Shown: in pieces, positions 25,437 to 32,756 of the stretch
How positions within the stretch are numbered: the stretch's first letter is position 1
Layout: every line of letters starts with the position of its first letter
NCBI GenBank assembly: GCA_020719845.1
Contig: DYPP01000021.1
Coordinates: 1-36,619 of the forward strand
Reading direction: 5' to 3'
DNA: 36,619 bases
Origin: Treponema denticola
Lineage (GTDB): Bacteria > Spirochaetota > Spirochaetia > Treponematales > Breznakiellaceae
Position numbers and translations under genes: made by a program
Notes under the pieces: generated by a model
Database searches by the model: none
What the model was told of the DNA's origin: nothing
Seen by the model: the letters and a program-made list of their open reading frames with translations, nothing else

Positions 25437-25538
25437 CACGTGTACTTGTTTTTGTCTGTGCGGCCCCAAAAACACATTCTGCCGGTGTAGGATTTAACCA
25501 TCCAATCACACGGAGGATAAAAAATGGATCGATTTGAA
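25437..25538 (+). repeat. Duplicated promoter-leader block, copy 2
   Basis: Second copy of the 22191-22293 block, about 3.2 kb away in the same orientation. It includes CCCCAAAAAC (25464-25473), CCGGTGTAGGATTTA (25482-25496), CGGAGGAT and the first 15 coding bases. One base is missing between CATCC and CGGAGG relative to copy 1. Confidence 0.7.
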
Positions 25539-26882
25539 CGGACATCGAAAATTGACGGTTACTCGTTCCTAAAAGGAGTCGGACTCTCTGCGGCACTTAT
25601 AGCGATCTGCTGCTCCTTGACTGCCTGTCCGGCTCTTAACGGGAGCGGCGACGACGGACCGGGAATAGATCCAACTGTCGCGCCGTCGTACCTTTCGTAT
25701 CCAAAAATCATCGGTAGCTACATCGTCGGAACGGCTATTATGAACAACATCCCGACGGTGACCGGCTCCGTGACCGGCTACACGATCAGTCCGGACCTTC
25801 CCGTGGGGCTGATCCTGAATCCGACGACCGGTGTCATCTCGGGGACTCCGACAACCGTGAGCCCCATCACACCCTATACGGTGACCGCGACCAATGCCTA
25901 TGGCACGACGACCGCTCAGATCGGCATGGTGGTATACGCGACGGCCGGCGCAACAGTGACCGGAACGGTCATGCTCCCGGCTTCGGTAACCAACAAGCTC
26001 TACACCGTTACGTTCGACACGGATCACGATGGCGGGAACGGCGGACAGGTGGCCCTGGCAGTCGGCTACGTGACCGGTGATTTCTTTACCTATTTGGTAG
26101 AAAACGTCCCTGCGGGAGCGTATAACATCTACGCCGTTGTCTATTCCGCGACGACGGGTACTCCCGGAGCGCCGATCGACGGCGACTTTAACAGCGGCGA
26201 TGCAACCCTGGTTACGATAAGCGGGACAGGGAACTACACGGTAAACAGGGTGTGCAGCATGCGCGGAACGACGCCATTGCCTACGGATCCACGGTATTAC
26301 TGGTATCCTGCCTATTACAAGAGTTACTTGGTTGGAACCATGATAACCGATCATTCTCCGACCTGGCCCTATCCATGGAGCGTGATTTCATATTCGATCG
26401 ATCCGTCGCTTACTACGGGCCTGTCATTTAACGCCGCGACCGGTACGATCTCCGGAACGCCGGAAGAAGCCTTGGCTTCACCCACCGGGTATACGGTCAC
26501 CGCCAATTATCTGAACGGATCGGTGTCGACCAAAATCGGCATGGCGGTTTACGCGACGGCGGGAGCCACCATCAGCGGAACGGTGACGCTGCCCGCCGCA
26601 GTCACGGATAAAGTTTATTTGGTCCAGGTCGATACGGATCACGACGGAGGAAACGGGGGGCAGGTGGCGTACGCGATCGGAACCGTTACGGGCAGCTCAT
26701 TCAACTACACAATCGAGAACGTCCCCGCCGGAAACTTTATGGTTTATGCCACAGTTGGCGTTGTCAATGACTGGGATGACCAACCCCAAAGCGGGGATTA
26801 TGGCAGTAGTGACTTAACTATTCTTTCTATCAGCGGTACTTCCGCTTATGCTGCGGATAGAACGCTCTTGGTCATACCGTAA
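25524..26882 (+). CDS. Lipoprotein with two tandem putative-Ig/carboxypeptidase-regulatory-like units
   Basis: The product is 452 aa from ATG 25524 with GGAGG at 25512-25516. The signal ends SLTACPAL (lipobox). Two long homologous units follow, about residues 50-240 and 250-450. Each has a He_PIG-type Ig segment (SPDLPVGLILNPTTGVISGT; DPSLTTGLSFNAATGTISGT), then a strictly repeated block: VYATAGATVTGTVMLPASVT versus VYATAGATISGTVTLPAAVT, the shared DTDHDGGNGGQVA, and VENVPAGAYNIYAVV versus IENVPAGNFMVYATV. The DxDxDG string looks like a calcium-binding loop. This implies an internal duplication. He_PIG and similar folds mediate adhesion or act as spacers on surface proteins. The N-terminal MDRFE and upstream region duplicate those of the 22279 gene. 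Confidence 0.82.
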   Translation: MDRFERTSKIDGYSFLKGVGLSAALIAICCSLTACPALNGSGDDGPGIDPTVAPSYLSYPKIIGSYIVGTAIMNNIPTVTGSVTGYTISPDLPVGLILNPTTGVISGTPTTVSPITPYTVTATNAYGTTTAQIGMVVYATAGATVTGTVMLPASVTNKLYTVTFDTDHDGGNGGQVALAVGYVTGDFFTYLVENVPAGAYNIYAVVYSATTGTPGAPIDGDFNSGDATLVTISGTGNYTVNRVCSMRGTTPLPTDPRYYWYPAYYKSYLVGTMITDHSPTWPYPWSVISYSIDPSLTTGLSFNAATGTISGTPEEALASPTGYTVTANYLNGSVSTKIGMAVYATAGATISGTVTLPAAVTDKVYLVQVDTDHDGGNGGQVAYAIGTVTGSSFNYTIENVPAGNFMVYATVGVVNDWDDQPQSGDYGSSDLTILSISGTSAYAADRTLLVIP

Positions 26883-27025
26883 ATATCACTGCCCTGTCCC
26901 GGAAACGTGTTGTTGCCTGAAAGCATGTCGATGACAGCAACCGGTGAATGGCGTGCGTATCGATGGCCTTGACACTTGCGGTTAAGCAAGACGACGTGAG
27001 GATAGTTGCAACTGGGGAGATGAAA

Positions 27026-27820
27026 ATGAAACACAGATTTCTGCGGTGCATGTTCTTGTTGGGGGCCTTTTTCTTTATAGGTTGCACAAACCCGGCCTCG
27101 TATTCCGACGATGGTGTTGAAGAGCCGAAGGTCGCGACGATTCCGGTTGCCGCCGACCTGATCGGCACTTGGAAATTCTCGTACGGATCGGTCTTGGTCA
27201 ATGATGACACCTGGATTTTCAACAGTGACCTGACTTTTTATTATACCAATTTCTCGCATAATGAAAATCAATATTCATATAAAAAAGGGACCTGGAGTCT
27301 ATCTGCCGACGGTGTTTTTAGTGTGGTTCAAACCCATAAATCTCCGACCACTACCGCCGCCGATATAACTTCTCTCGGCGACTGGATGGAGGAATCCAAC
27401 AGCTTTAGCGCCAGTTCCTTGCTCTATGATCATAACCTTTTTCTGGGCACCTATTTCAGCAATGCCATGGGGATCATGACCAGGGTCGGAACGGGTAGTG
27501 GAATCGTCGGCGATTGGTCTTATGTCAGCGTAGACGGTCTGGTAAAAATTGAAGAAACGTTCGATGCCCAGAATTTTACCGTTACTCGTTTTACCAGAAC
27601 CGCAACCTCGGGTGATGGTAGCACATGGATCATGGATAAGACCAATGGTATTCCCGGACCTGTCAGCGGCGGCACCTATACCGTGTCCGGTTCGACTGTT
27701 TCACTGGTAGTGCCCTCCGGTTATCAAGGGCCTGCAGGTACACATACACAGTATATGGCGATAAGCGAACCTTTTTTACTTTCTTCCAGCGTACTAAGTA
27801 CGGGCATGATCAAACAGTAA
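27026..27820 (+). CDS. Lipocalin-like lipoprotein
   Basis: The product is 264 aa from ATG 27026, with GGGGAG at 27014-27019; ATG 27020 would abut the Shine-Dalgarno, and the frame to 26948 is not needed. The signal ends FFFIGCTNP (lipobox Cys ~20). Two related beta-barrel-like halves each begin with a lipocalin-like G-x-W: LIGTWKFSYGSVLVNDDTW and GIVGDWSYVSVDGLVKIEE. Each continues with FNSDLTFYYTNF or FDAQNFTVTRF strands and a KGTWSLSADGVFSVV-type hairpin. This is the pattern of DUF5004/lipocalin-like lipoproteins, but I cannot name a family confidently. The 142-nt gap upstream (26883-27025) contains TTGACA at 26969-26974 without a convincing -10. Confidence 0.75.
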   Translation: MKHRFLRCMFLLGAFFFIGCTNPASYSDDGVEEPKVATIPVAADLIGTWKFSYGSVLVNDDTWIFNSDLTFYYTNFSHNENQYSYKKGTWSLSADGVFSVVQTHKSPTTTAADITSLGDWMEESNSFSASSLLYDHNLFLGTYFSNAMGIMTRVGTGSGIVGDWSYVSVDGLVKIEETFDAQNFTVTRFTRTATSGDGSTWIMDKTNGIPGPVSGGTYTVSGSTVSLVVPSGYQGPAGTHTQYMAISEPFLLSSSVLSTGMIKQ

Positions 27821-27872
27821 AACAAACGCAAAGTGATTTTCTATCAACCCCAATATGTTTCAAGGAAGTAAG

Positions 27873-28571
27873 ATGAAGAATAAATGCGTGTTTGCACTTC
27901 TGGTAATTCTTGCATTGATGACCGGCTGCGACAACCCGACAGGAAGTTCGGATGATGACGTAGCCGATCCGCTGGTCGGCACCTGGCGCAACGCGGCGGA
28001 AACAAATTTTTTGATGCTTAATGAAGATGGTACGACGGAAACACCGGATCTTCGGGGAACCTGGACGGTCTATGAAGAACGATTGGTTATCGACATAGAT
28101 TATAGTAAAATCGACGGTGTTTTTCAGGAAGATTCGGGAACACTTGAATTTAATTATTTGCTGGCAGACGGAAAGTTATACCGGGATACGGATATTTATA
28201 TCTATGCACGAACCTCTGCCGACACCGGCATAACGGGTACTTTTGAACGGATTAAGCAGGCCGATGACGATTCCTGGGTCAAGGAAGTTTTCAATCTCGA
28301 TGATACGCCGGAATATACTGTGTATGCAAACACTCCCGCCGATTACAACCCAGTTTCCGGAACCGGTACTTGGACGGTTTCAGTTGCCTTGACCGGAACC
28401 ATTTCTACGCTCCCGCTCGACGATCCGGTTGGCGGAAAAGTACTTGAGATCGATATTACAGGCGTTAGTCCTGTCATGGAGGCATTTCCCGCCAAGGTGT
28501 ATTCGCTTATTTTCTATACAAACGATCGTCTGAGCATCGACTGCGAAGGATACGTAAAATCCGCTCTTTGA
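27873..28571 (+). CDS. Lipocalin-like lipoprotein
   Basis: The product is 232 aa from ATG 27873, with AAGGAAG at 27862-27868; ATG 27855 lacks a ribosome site. The signal ends LALMTGCDNP (lipobox). The mature domain opens DPLVGTWRNAAETNFLMLNE and DGTTETPDLRGTWTVYEERL, the same G-x-W opening and beta-strand rhythm as the preceding gene. A second half has TGITGTFERIKQADDDSWV and VSGTGTWTVSVAL. The two neighbouring genes probably descend from a common ancestor. The ligand is unknown; a surface or periplasmic location is expected. Confidence 0.75.
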   Translation: MKNKCVFALLVILALMTGCDNPTGSSDDDVADPLVGTWRNAAETNFLMLNEDGTTETPDLRGTWTVYEERLVIDIDYSKIDGVFQEDSGTLEFNYLLADGKLYRDTDIYIYARTSADTGITGTFERIKQADDDSWVKEVFNLDDTPEYTVYANTPADYNPVSGTGTWTVSVALTGTISTLPLDDPVGGKVLEIDITGVSPVMEAFPAKVYSLIFYTNDRLSIDCEGYVKSAL

Positions 28572-28638
28572 AAGGGCGCCTGCGGGGTATGGACGTATTT
28601 GGGATTCTAGGTTGGTAGAAAATGGAGGATTTGCATTA

Positions 28639-28934
28639 ATGAAAATGGTTTTATGCGGCAGCCTGCTGTTCCTGAGTTTTTTGCTGTTGTCCGGGTACTC
28701 TCCCGCCGTCGGGGGGATGATTCCGGCGACGGCTTGGGCACCGAGCGCTTTCTGACCGAAAGCGTGCGCGACTACGTGACCGGCGAGCCGATAGCCGGGG
28801 CGACGGTCGATCTTGACGATGTCTCGATCGTTACCGGAGCTGACGGCGGATTCTCCCTTTCGTTGGGGACTGCCAATGATACCCGGACCAGGTCTTTCAG
28901 TTTCGACAATTTTCGTATAGAGGAATATCGCTAG
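28639..28934 (+). pseudogene. Frameshifted, truncated lipoprotein remnant
   Basis: ATG 28639 (GGAGG at 28624-28628) encodes MKMVLCGSLLFLSFLLLSGY, then SPAVGG, a lipoprotein signal in which the expected lipobox Cys is Tyr (TAC instead of TGC). The frame then ends at a stop after 38 residues. A run of six G at 28711-28716 is the likely break: with seven G the frame continues directly into DDSGDGLGTERFLTESVRDY, then VTGEPIAGATVDLDDVSIVT, then GADGGFSLSLG. That is a carboxypeptidase-regulatory-like (CarboxypepD_reg) domain which closes at 28934. The rest of the domain appears short, ending FDNFRIEEYR. Two independent defects suggest decay, though the G-run could also slip reversibly. Confidence 0.72.
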
Positions 28935-28978
28935 CGGTTTCGATCGTTTTAACTTCCGTAAAAAAAGGTAGGGATTCC

Positions 28979-30070
28979 ATGAACAAGAAATATATTGGAA
29001 TAGGCACGTTGCTCCTTTTGGTTTGTTTTCTGACTTCCTGCCCGACTCCGGATACTACTCCGGAATTGGAAAACGAGTCTGAATCCGTGCTTTATGCCGC
29101 AGGCGGATCGACTGACAGCGCGGGTTTGCTGATACCCGGGTATTGGCGCAATGGCGTGTGGAACGCATTGCCTGCCTTAGTTGCCACGAAGGAAGCGATT
29201 GCCGTCTCTATTGTAGTGAACGAATCGGATGTGTATCTGGCTGGAGTGTGTAAAAACACTAGCAATGTAGTGGTACCCGGTTACTGGAAAAACGGTGCCT
29301 GGGTAAGCCTGCCTTCGTTGGACACGACAAGGGAATCAAGAGCTTTTTCTTTGGCATTAAAAGGAACAGATATATATGTCGTCGGATTCAGAACCGATTC
29401 CTCCGGTAAAGTAATCCCCGGTTACTGGAAAAACGGTAACTGGGCTACACTTCCACCTGTTGATTCAACCCGTAGTGCGGGAGCCATTTCGATTCATTTT
29501 GACGGCGATGACATGTATGTCTCCGGTGTCTGTCTCGATGCCTCGGGCCAGCGAATTCCCGGCTATTGGAAAAATGGCACATGGAGCGGACTTCCCGTCC
29601 TTGATGCGACGAAGGAGTCTTCCGTGTCCGGGCTGTTAGTTGATGCCGGAACGGTTTATATTTGCGGTTTTTCTGAAAATACTGCCTCGGTTGATATTCC
29701 CGGTTTTTGGAAAAATGGAACTTGGACGGCCTTGGCCGCTCTGAGTTCTGCCAACAACAGCGATGTTCGCGCCTTGGCAAAGAATGGGCCGGACGTGTAC
29801 CTGGCAGGGTACTCGATAAATACGAGCAATGTTTTATGCGCGCAAGTCTGGAAGAACGGTATCGCCGAAACGCTGAATCCGATTGACACCGCTCAAACGT
29901 CGTGTGTCGACGCATTGATCCTGAACGGGATCGATGTGTACGCAGGCGGCTACTCTACTACCGCGAGCGGAGTCGCTGTCGCCGGATACTGGAAAAATGG
30001 CACATGGACGGCCTTGCCCGCGCTTGATTCGGGGCAGGATTCCTTTGTGGCGATGTTGTCTGTTCCTTGA
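28979..30070 (+). CDS. Lipoprotein made of seven 47-residue WKNG repeats, likely beta-propeller
   Basis: The product is 363 aa from ATG 28979 (GGTAGGG upstream). The signal ends LTSCPTPD (lipobox). After a short acidic linker the entire protein is seven repeats of almost exactly 47 residues. The consensus is DVYLAGxxxxTSxxxIPGYW, then KNGTWTALPxLDxTxxS, then a variable strand. The WKNG turn is in six copies and WRNG in the first. Repeat 6 is the most divergent (AQVWKNGIAETL). Seven regular beta-rich repeats fit a seven-bladed propeller. There are no recognised catalytic residues, so a binding or adhesion role is plausible. Repeat identity at DNA level is high enough for copy-number change by recombination. 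Confidence 0.85.
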   Translation: MNKKYIGIGTLLLLVCFLTSCPTPDTTPELENESESVLYAAGGSTDSAGLLIPGYWRNGVWNALPALVATKEAIAVSIVVNESDVYLAGVCKNTSNVVVPGYWKNGAWVSLPSLDTTRESRAFSLALKGTDIYVVGFRTDSSGKVIPGYWKNGNWATLPPVDSTRSAGAISIHFDGDDMYVSGVCLDASGQRIPGYWKNGTWSGLPVLDATKESSVSGLLVDAGTVYICGFSENTASVDIPGFWKNGTWTALAALSSANNSDVRALAKNGPDVYLAGYSINTSNVLCAQVWKNGIAETLNPIDTAQTSCVDALILNGIDVYAGGYSTTASGVAVAGYWKNGTWTALPALDSGQDSFVAMLSVP

Positions 30071-30097
30071 GAAATACTTACAATGAAGGAGAATTAC

Positions 30098-31084
30098 ATG
30101 TACCTAAAAACACTGGTTCTGTCGATTGTGGCTTGTATATTTCTGATCACCGCGTGCGATGAAGCGATAGATGATCCTGGGCAAGAAAAGATAACATTCG
30201 GGTATGTCGGGTTGTTCGAGGATGGGTTTCAGCTTGCATTGAAGGATTCGATGGCTGCCGAGGCCGCAACTCGCGGCCATACTTTTATCTATTATAATGG
30301 GGCAAACAATCAGGCGACACAGATCGGCGCCATTCGGTCTTTAATCGCGCAACAAGTTGATGTGATCGGTTTCTTTTCCGATCTAACCTCCGGGTGGACG
30401 GATGTGCTTCGCGAAGCAAAGGCAGCCGGAATTCCGGTGCTTTTTTTTGACAGAATTGCCGATTCTGACGAATCCCTGTGGGCATCGCGGATTACTTTCG
30501 ATTTCGACTTGCAGGGTCAAAAAGCGGGGATATGGGTCCGAGACAGCAGCGGTATCGCTTCGGTATCCCTGAAAATTGTCGAACTTACGGGGCCTGCCGG
30601 TAGCAACCCTGCAGTGAAAAGAGCCGAAGGCTTCAGGAAAATCATCACTACCCCGGCATCATTCATAGGTAGTCTTAATGGTTCGTTTACGCAAAGTACT
30701 GCCTATGACGTACTTACAACCTGGTTGAATACCGGAACAAACGCAACCGATGTAAATGTAGTATTTGCCCAGAACGATGCAATGGCACTCGGGGCAATAT
30801 CGGCGATTCAAGACCACTCTTGGGAGGAGAATTCGGTAAGGTATCCTGGAACGGATATAAAAATAGTTTCGGTGGATGCATTCGGAGCCGCCTTGCAAAA
30901 GATTGTCGATGGGACTTTGAATTGTTCCATTCAGACGTCACCGCATTTGGGTCCCCTGTTTCTCGATGCCGCGGAATCATTAGCCAGGGGAGATACGGTC
31001 GAAAGAGTTATCGCTTCAACACAATGTCCGCCATATACAGCCGAAAATGTCACTCAGGCTATGGTGGATGTGTGGCCGTATTGA
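30098..31084 (+). CDS. Sugar-type periplasmic binding lipoprotein (RbsB/Peripla_BP_4 family)
   Basis: The product is 328 aa. AAGGAG at 30086-30091 favours ATG 30098 over ATG 30083. The signal ends IFLITACDEA (lipobox). The mature protein starts ITFGYVGLFEDGFQLALKDS and shows AAEAATRGHTFIYYNGANNQ, ATQIGAIRSLIAQQVDVIG, AGIPVLFFDR, VFAQNDAMALGAISAIQD and KIVSVDAFGAALQKIVDGTL, the canonical landmarks of ribose/galactose-type binding proteins. It ends AENVTQAMVDVW. These normally feed ABC importers or chemoreceptors, but no permease, ATPase or kinase gene is adjacent; it stands alone among lipoproteins. The substrate is likely a sugar or polyol and cannot be specified. Confidence 0.88.
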   Translation: MYLKTLVLSIVACIFLITACDEAIDDPGQEKITFGYVGLFEDGFQLALKDSMAAEAATRGHTFIYYNGANNQATQIGAIRSLIAQQVDVIGFFSDLTSGWTDVLREAKAAGIPVLFFDRIADSDESLWASRITFDFDLQGQKAGIWVRDSSGIASVSLKIVELTGPAGSNPAVKRAEGFRKIITTPASFIGSLNGSFTQSTAYDVLTTWLNTGTNATDVNVVFAQNDAMALGAISAIQDHSWEENSVRYPGTDIKIVSVDAFGAALQKIVDGTLNCSIQTSPHLGPLFLDAAESLARGDTVERVIASTQCPPYTAENVTQAMVDVWPY

Positions 31085-31134
31085 GGGAGTGGGCTACCTA
31101 TTTAGAGCGATGCTATTGTTTTTAATAGAATACC

Positions 31135-31860
31135 ATGGCTAACGGCAACGGCGTGGATTATTCGGCGGAGGAGGTCTATGCGGAGGATGCACCATTGACC
31201 CTTTATGCCAAATGGCAAATTATTCCGGTCGGGGGCAGCGGCGATTTTGACTTGAAGGGGCCATGGAATATCGGTATCAACTCCAATATTATAACCGATC
31301 TGGCCTTTACCAACGCAGGCGCGACGGTTCAGGCTGATTTTCCCGATGTAGTCTATTCCTATGATAACACCGCTGATACGGCCATTCTTTTCTGGCGACT
31401 GACGAACAGATTCGCAAAGATCCGCTGGACGACTACGGCATGCGGCGGTTTCGACGTTCACCATTCACAAGAAGCGGCCAACTTAAGCGACTTAGCCGCC
31501 GCGTCGGATTCGCTGGACTATTATCTGGTGCCCGAGTATTCAACTGCTCCGTCGATATCCGAATCGGACCCAGCGGAGGGCGCGGCAATTCCGAAGTCGA
31601 CCACAAGCATGACCTTTACCTTCTCCCACCTGATGGGTAGCCACGTCAGCTGTACTCCGTCCGGTGCGGTGGTGGCTTCTCCGCCGACAACCGCATGGAC
31701 ACACGATTTTGCGACGGGTCAAAGTACGCTGACTCTCGGAAACGTCGTTTTCTCGGGCACCATCGGGTCGGTCAGCATAGAATTCTTTCCAACGATGAAG
31801 GACTGCAACGGAAACGATCTGGCAGGAAACAGGATCATCACTTTTACGACGACCGATTGA
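31135..31860 (+). pseudogene. 5'-truncated surface protein: InlB-type repeat end plus Big_5-like domain
   Basis: The open frame from ATG 31135 (241 aa) has no signal peptide and no ribosome site, and two in-frame stops lie just upstream (TAA TAG at 31121-31126). It begins GNGVDYSAEEVYAEDAPLTL, then YAKW, which is the last third of an InlB B-repeat / Listeria-Bacteroides repeat, so the signal, the start of that repeat and possibly more have been lost. A middle beta domain follows (NIGINSNIITDLAFTNAGAT). The C-terminal Big_5/SbsA-like Ig domain reads PSISESDPAEGAAIPKSTTS, then MTFTFSHLMGS. The intact parent would be a lipoprotein like its neighbours. Expression as an exported protein is not expected. 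Confidence 0.65.
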
Positions 31861-31892
31861 GAGCCTCGGAAGAAAGATGGGAGAACGTATCG

Positions 31893-32723
31893 ATGAAAAA
31901 GTACCGGGATATTTGTTCAATGCTGGTTCTGCTTTTACTATTTACCGCCTGTCCGACGCCCAACAGCGATCCCGCTCCCCCGGACGCAGGCGCCGAACTT
32001 CCCGATGTCACCAATTTAACCGCCTACTACGGCAATTCCCGCGTCAAACTAAGTTGGACGGAGCCTGACGATCCTGCATATGCCGGCGTGGAAATTAGCG
32101 TTACCGGGTTGCCGGTGATCTCCATCGATAGAGGCACAGACAGAAAAGCGATAATCGGCCTGGAGAACGACCATGAATATACCTTCACCGTAGCGGCTGT
32201 CTACACGGATGGTAAATCAAATGGTCAAAGCATCAATGCCACGCCGAACGGAAGCGCCGCCCCGAACCTGGTGGAAAACGGCTCATTCTCCGACGACTTG
32301 CGCTGCTGGAGGCTCGACAAGGGAGAATCGGGCATCGGGACTATAGCCGTCGAGAGCGGGGTACTTCACGTGGTTACCGATCCCGGTTCTTTTTTGGAAA
32401 CCTGGCGTCTGCAAGCCGTGCAGAAATACCCGGGCTTCTACCTGCACAACGGAAAAACCTACACCGTGAGTTTTAAAGCATGGTCAACGGCAAATCGAAA
32501 TGTCGATGTTTCTGTTTGGGAGAACGGGCGGGATCTGGATGGCGATGGGTCTCTCTGGCACCCCTATGGCAGTGTGCAGGAATTTTCTCTTACAACGGAC
32601 GAGCAGACATTCAGCTTCGACATCACCATGACGATCAACAACGACGACGCGGGAATGAGCTTCTTTTGCGGCGAATACGTGGGGGATGTCTTTATCGACG
32701 ACGTATCGATTGTTGAACAATGA
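31893..32723 (+). CDS. Lipoprotein with fibronectin III and carbohydrate-binding-like domains
   Basis: The product is 276 aa from ATG 31893 with GGGAG at 31879-31883; the frame to 31695 is upstream overlap. The signal ends LLLFTACPTP (lipobox, Cys ~20). Residues ~37-108 are a fibronectin type III domain: PDVTNLTAYYGNSRVKLSWT, then NDHEYTFTVAAVYTDGKSNG. Residues ~112-276 resemble a CBM_4_9-type (CenC-like) jelly roll: NLVENGSFSDDLRCWRLDKG, VLHVVTDPGSFLETWRLQAV, GKTYTVSFKAWSTANRNVDV, ending YVGDVFIDDVSIVEQ. The N-[LV]V-x-NGSF opening and FIDDVSI end are diagnostic of that fold. It probably binds polysaccharide on the cell surface. It is convergent with the res gene, 33 nt apart. Confidence 0.82.
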   Translation: MKKYRDICSMLVLLLLFTACPTPNSDPAPPDAGAELPDVTNLTAYYGNSRVKLSWTEPDDPAYAGVEISVTGLPVISIDRGTDRKAIIGLENDHEYTFTVAAVYTDGKSNGQSINATPNGSAAPNLVENGSFSDDLRCWRLDKGESGIGTIAVESGVLHVVTDPGSFLETWRLQAVQKYPGFYLHNGKTYTVSFKAWSTANRNVDVSVWENGRDLDGDGSLWHPYGSVQEFSLTTDEQTFSFDITMTINNDDAGMSFFCGEYVGDVFIDDVSIVEQ

Positions 32724-32756
32724 GTCCTACTATTTCAAGACCGCTGCCGCGAACGA

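Noticed and set aside
31115-31127. Small hairpin CTATT...AATAG as a terminator
   Set aside because: The stem is short, A+T-rich and lacks a following U-run.
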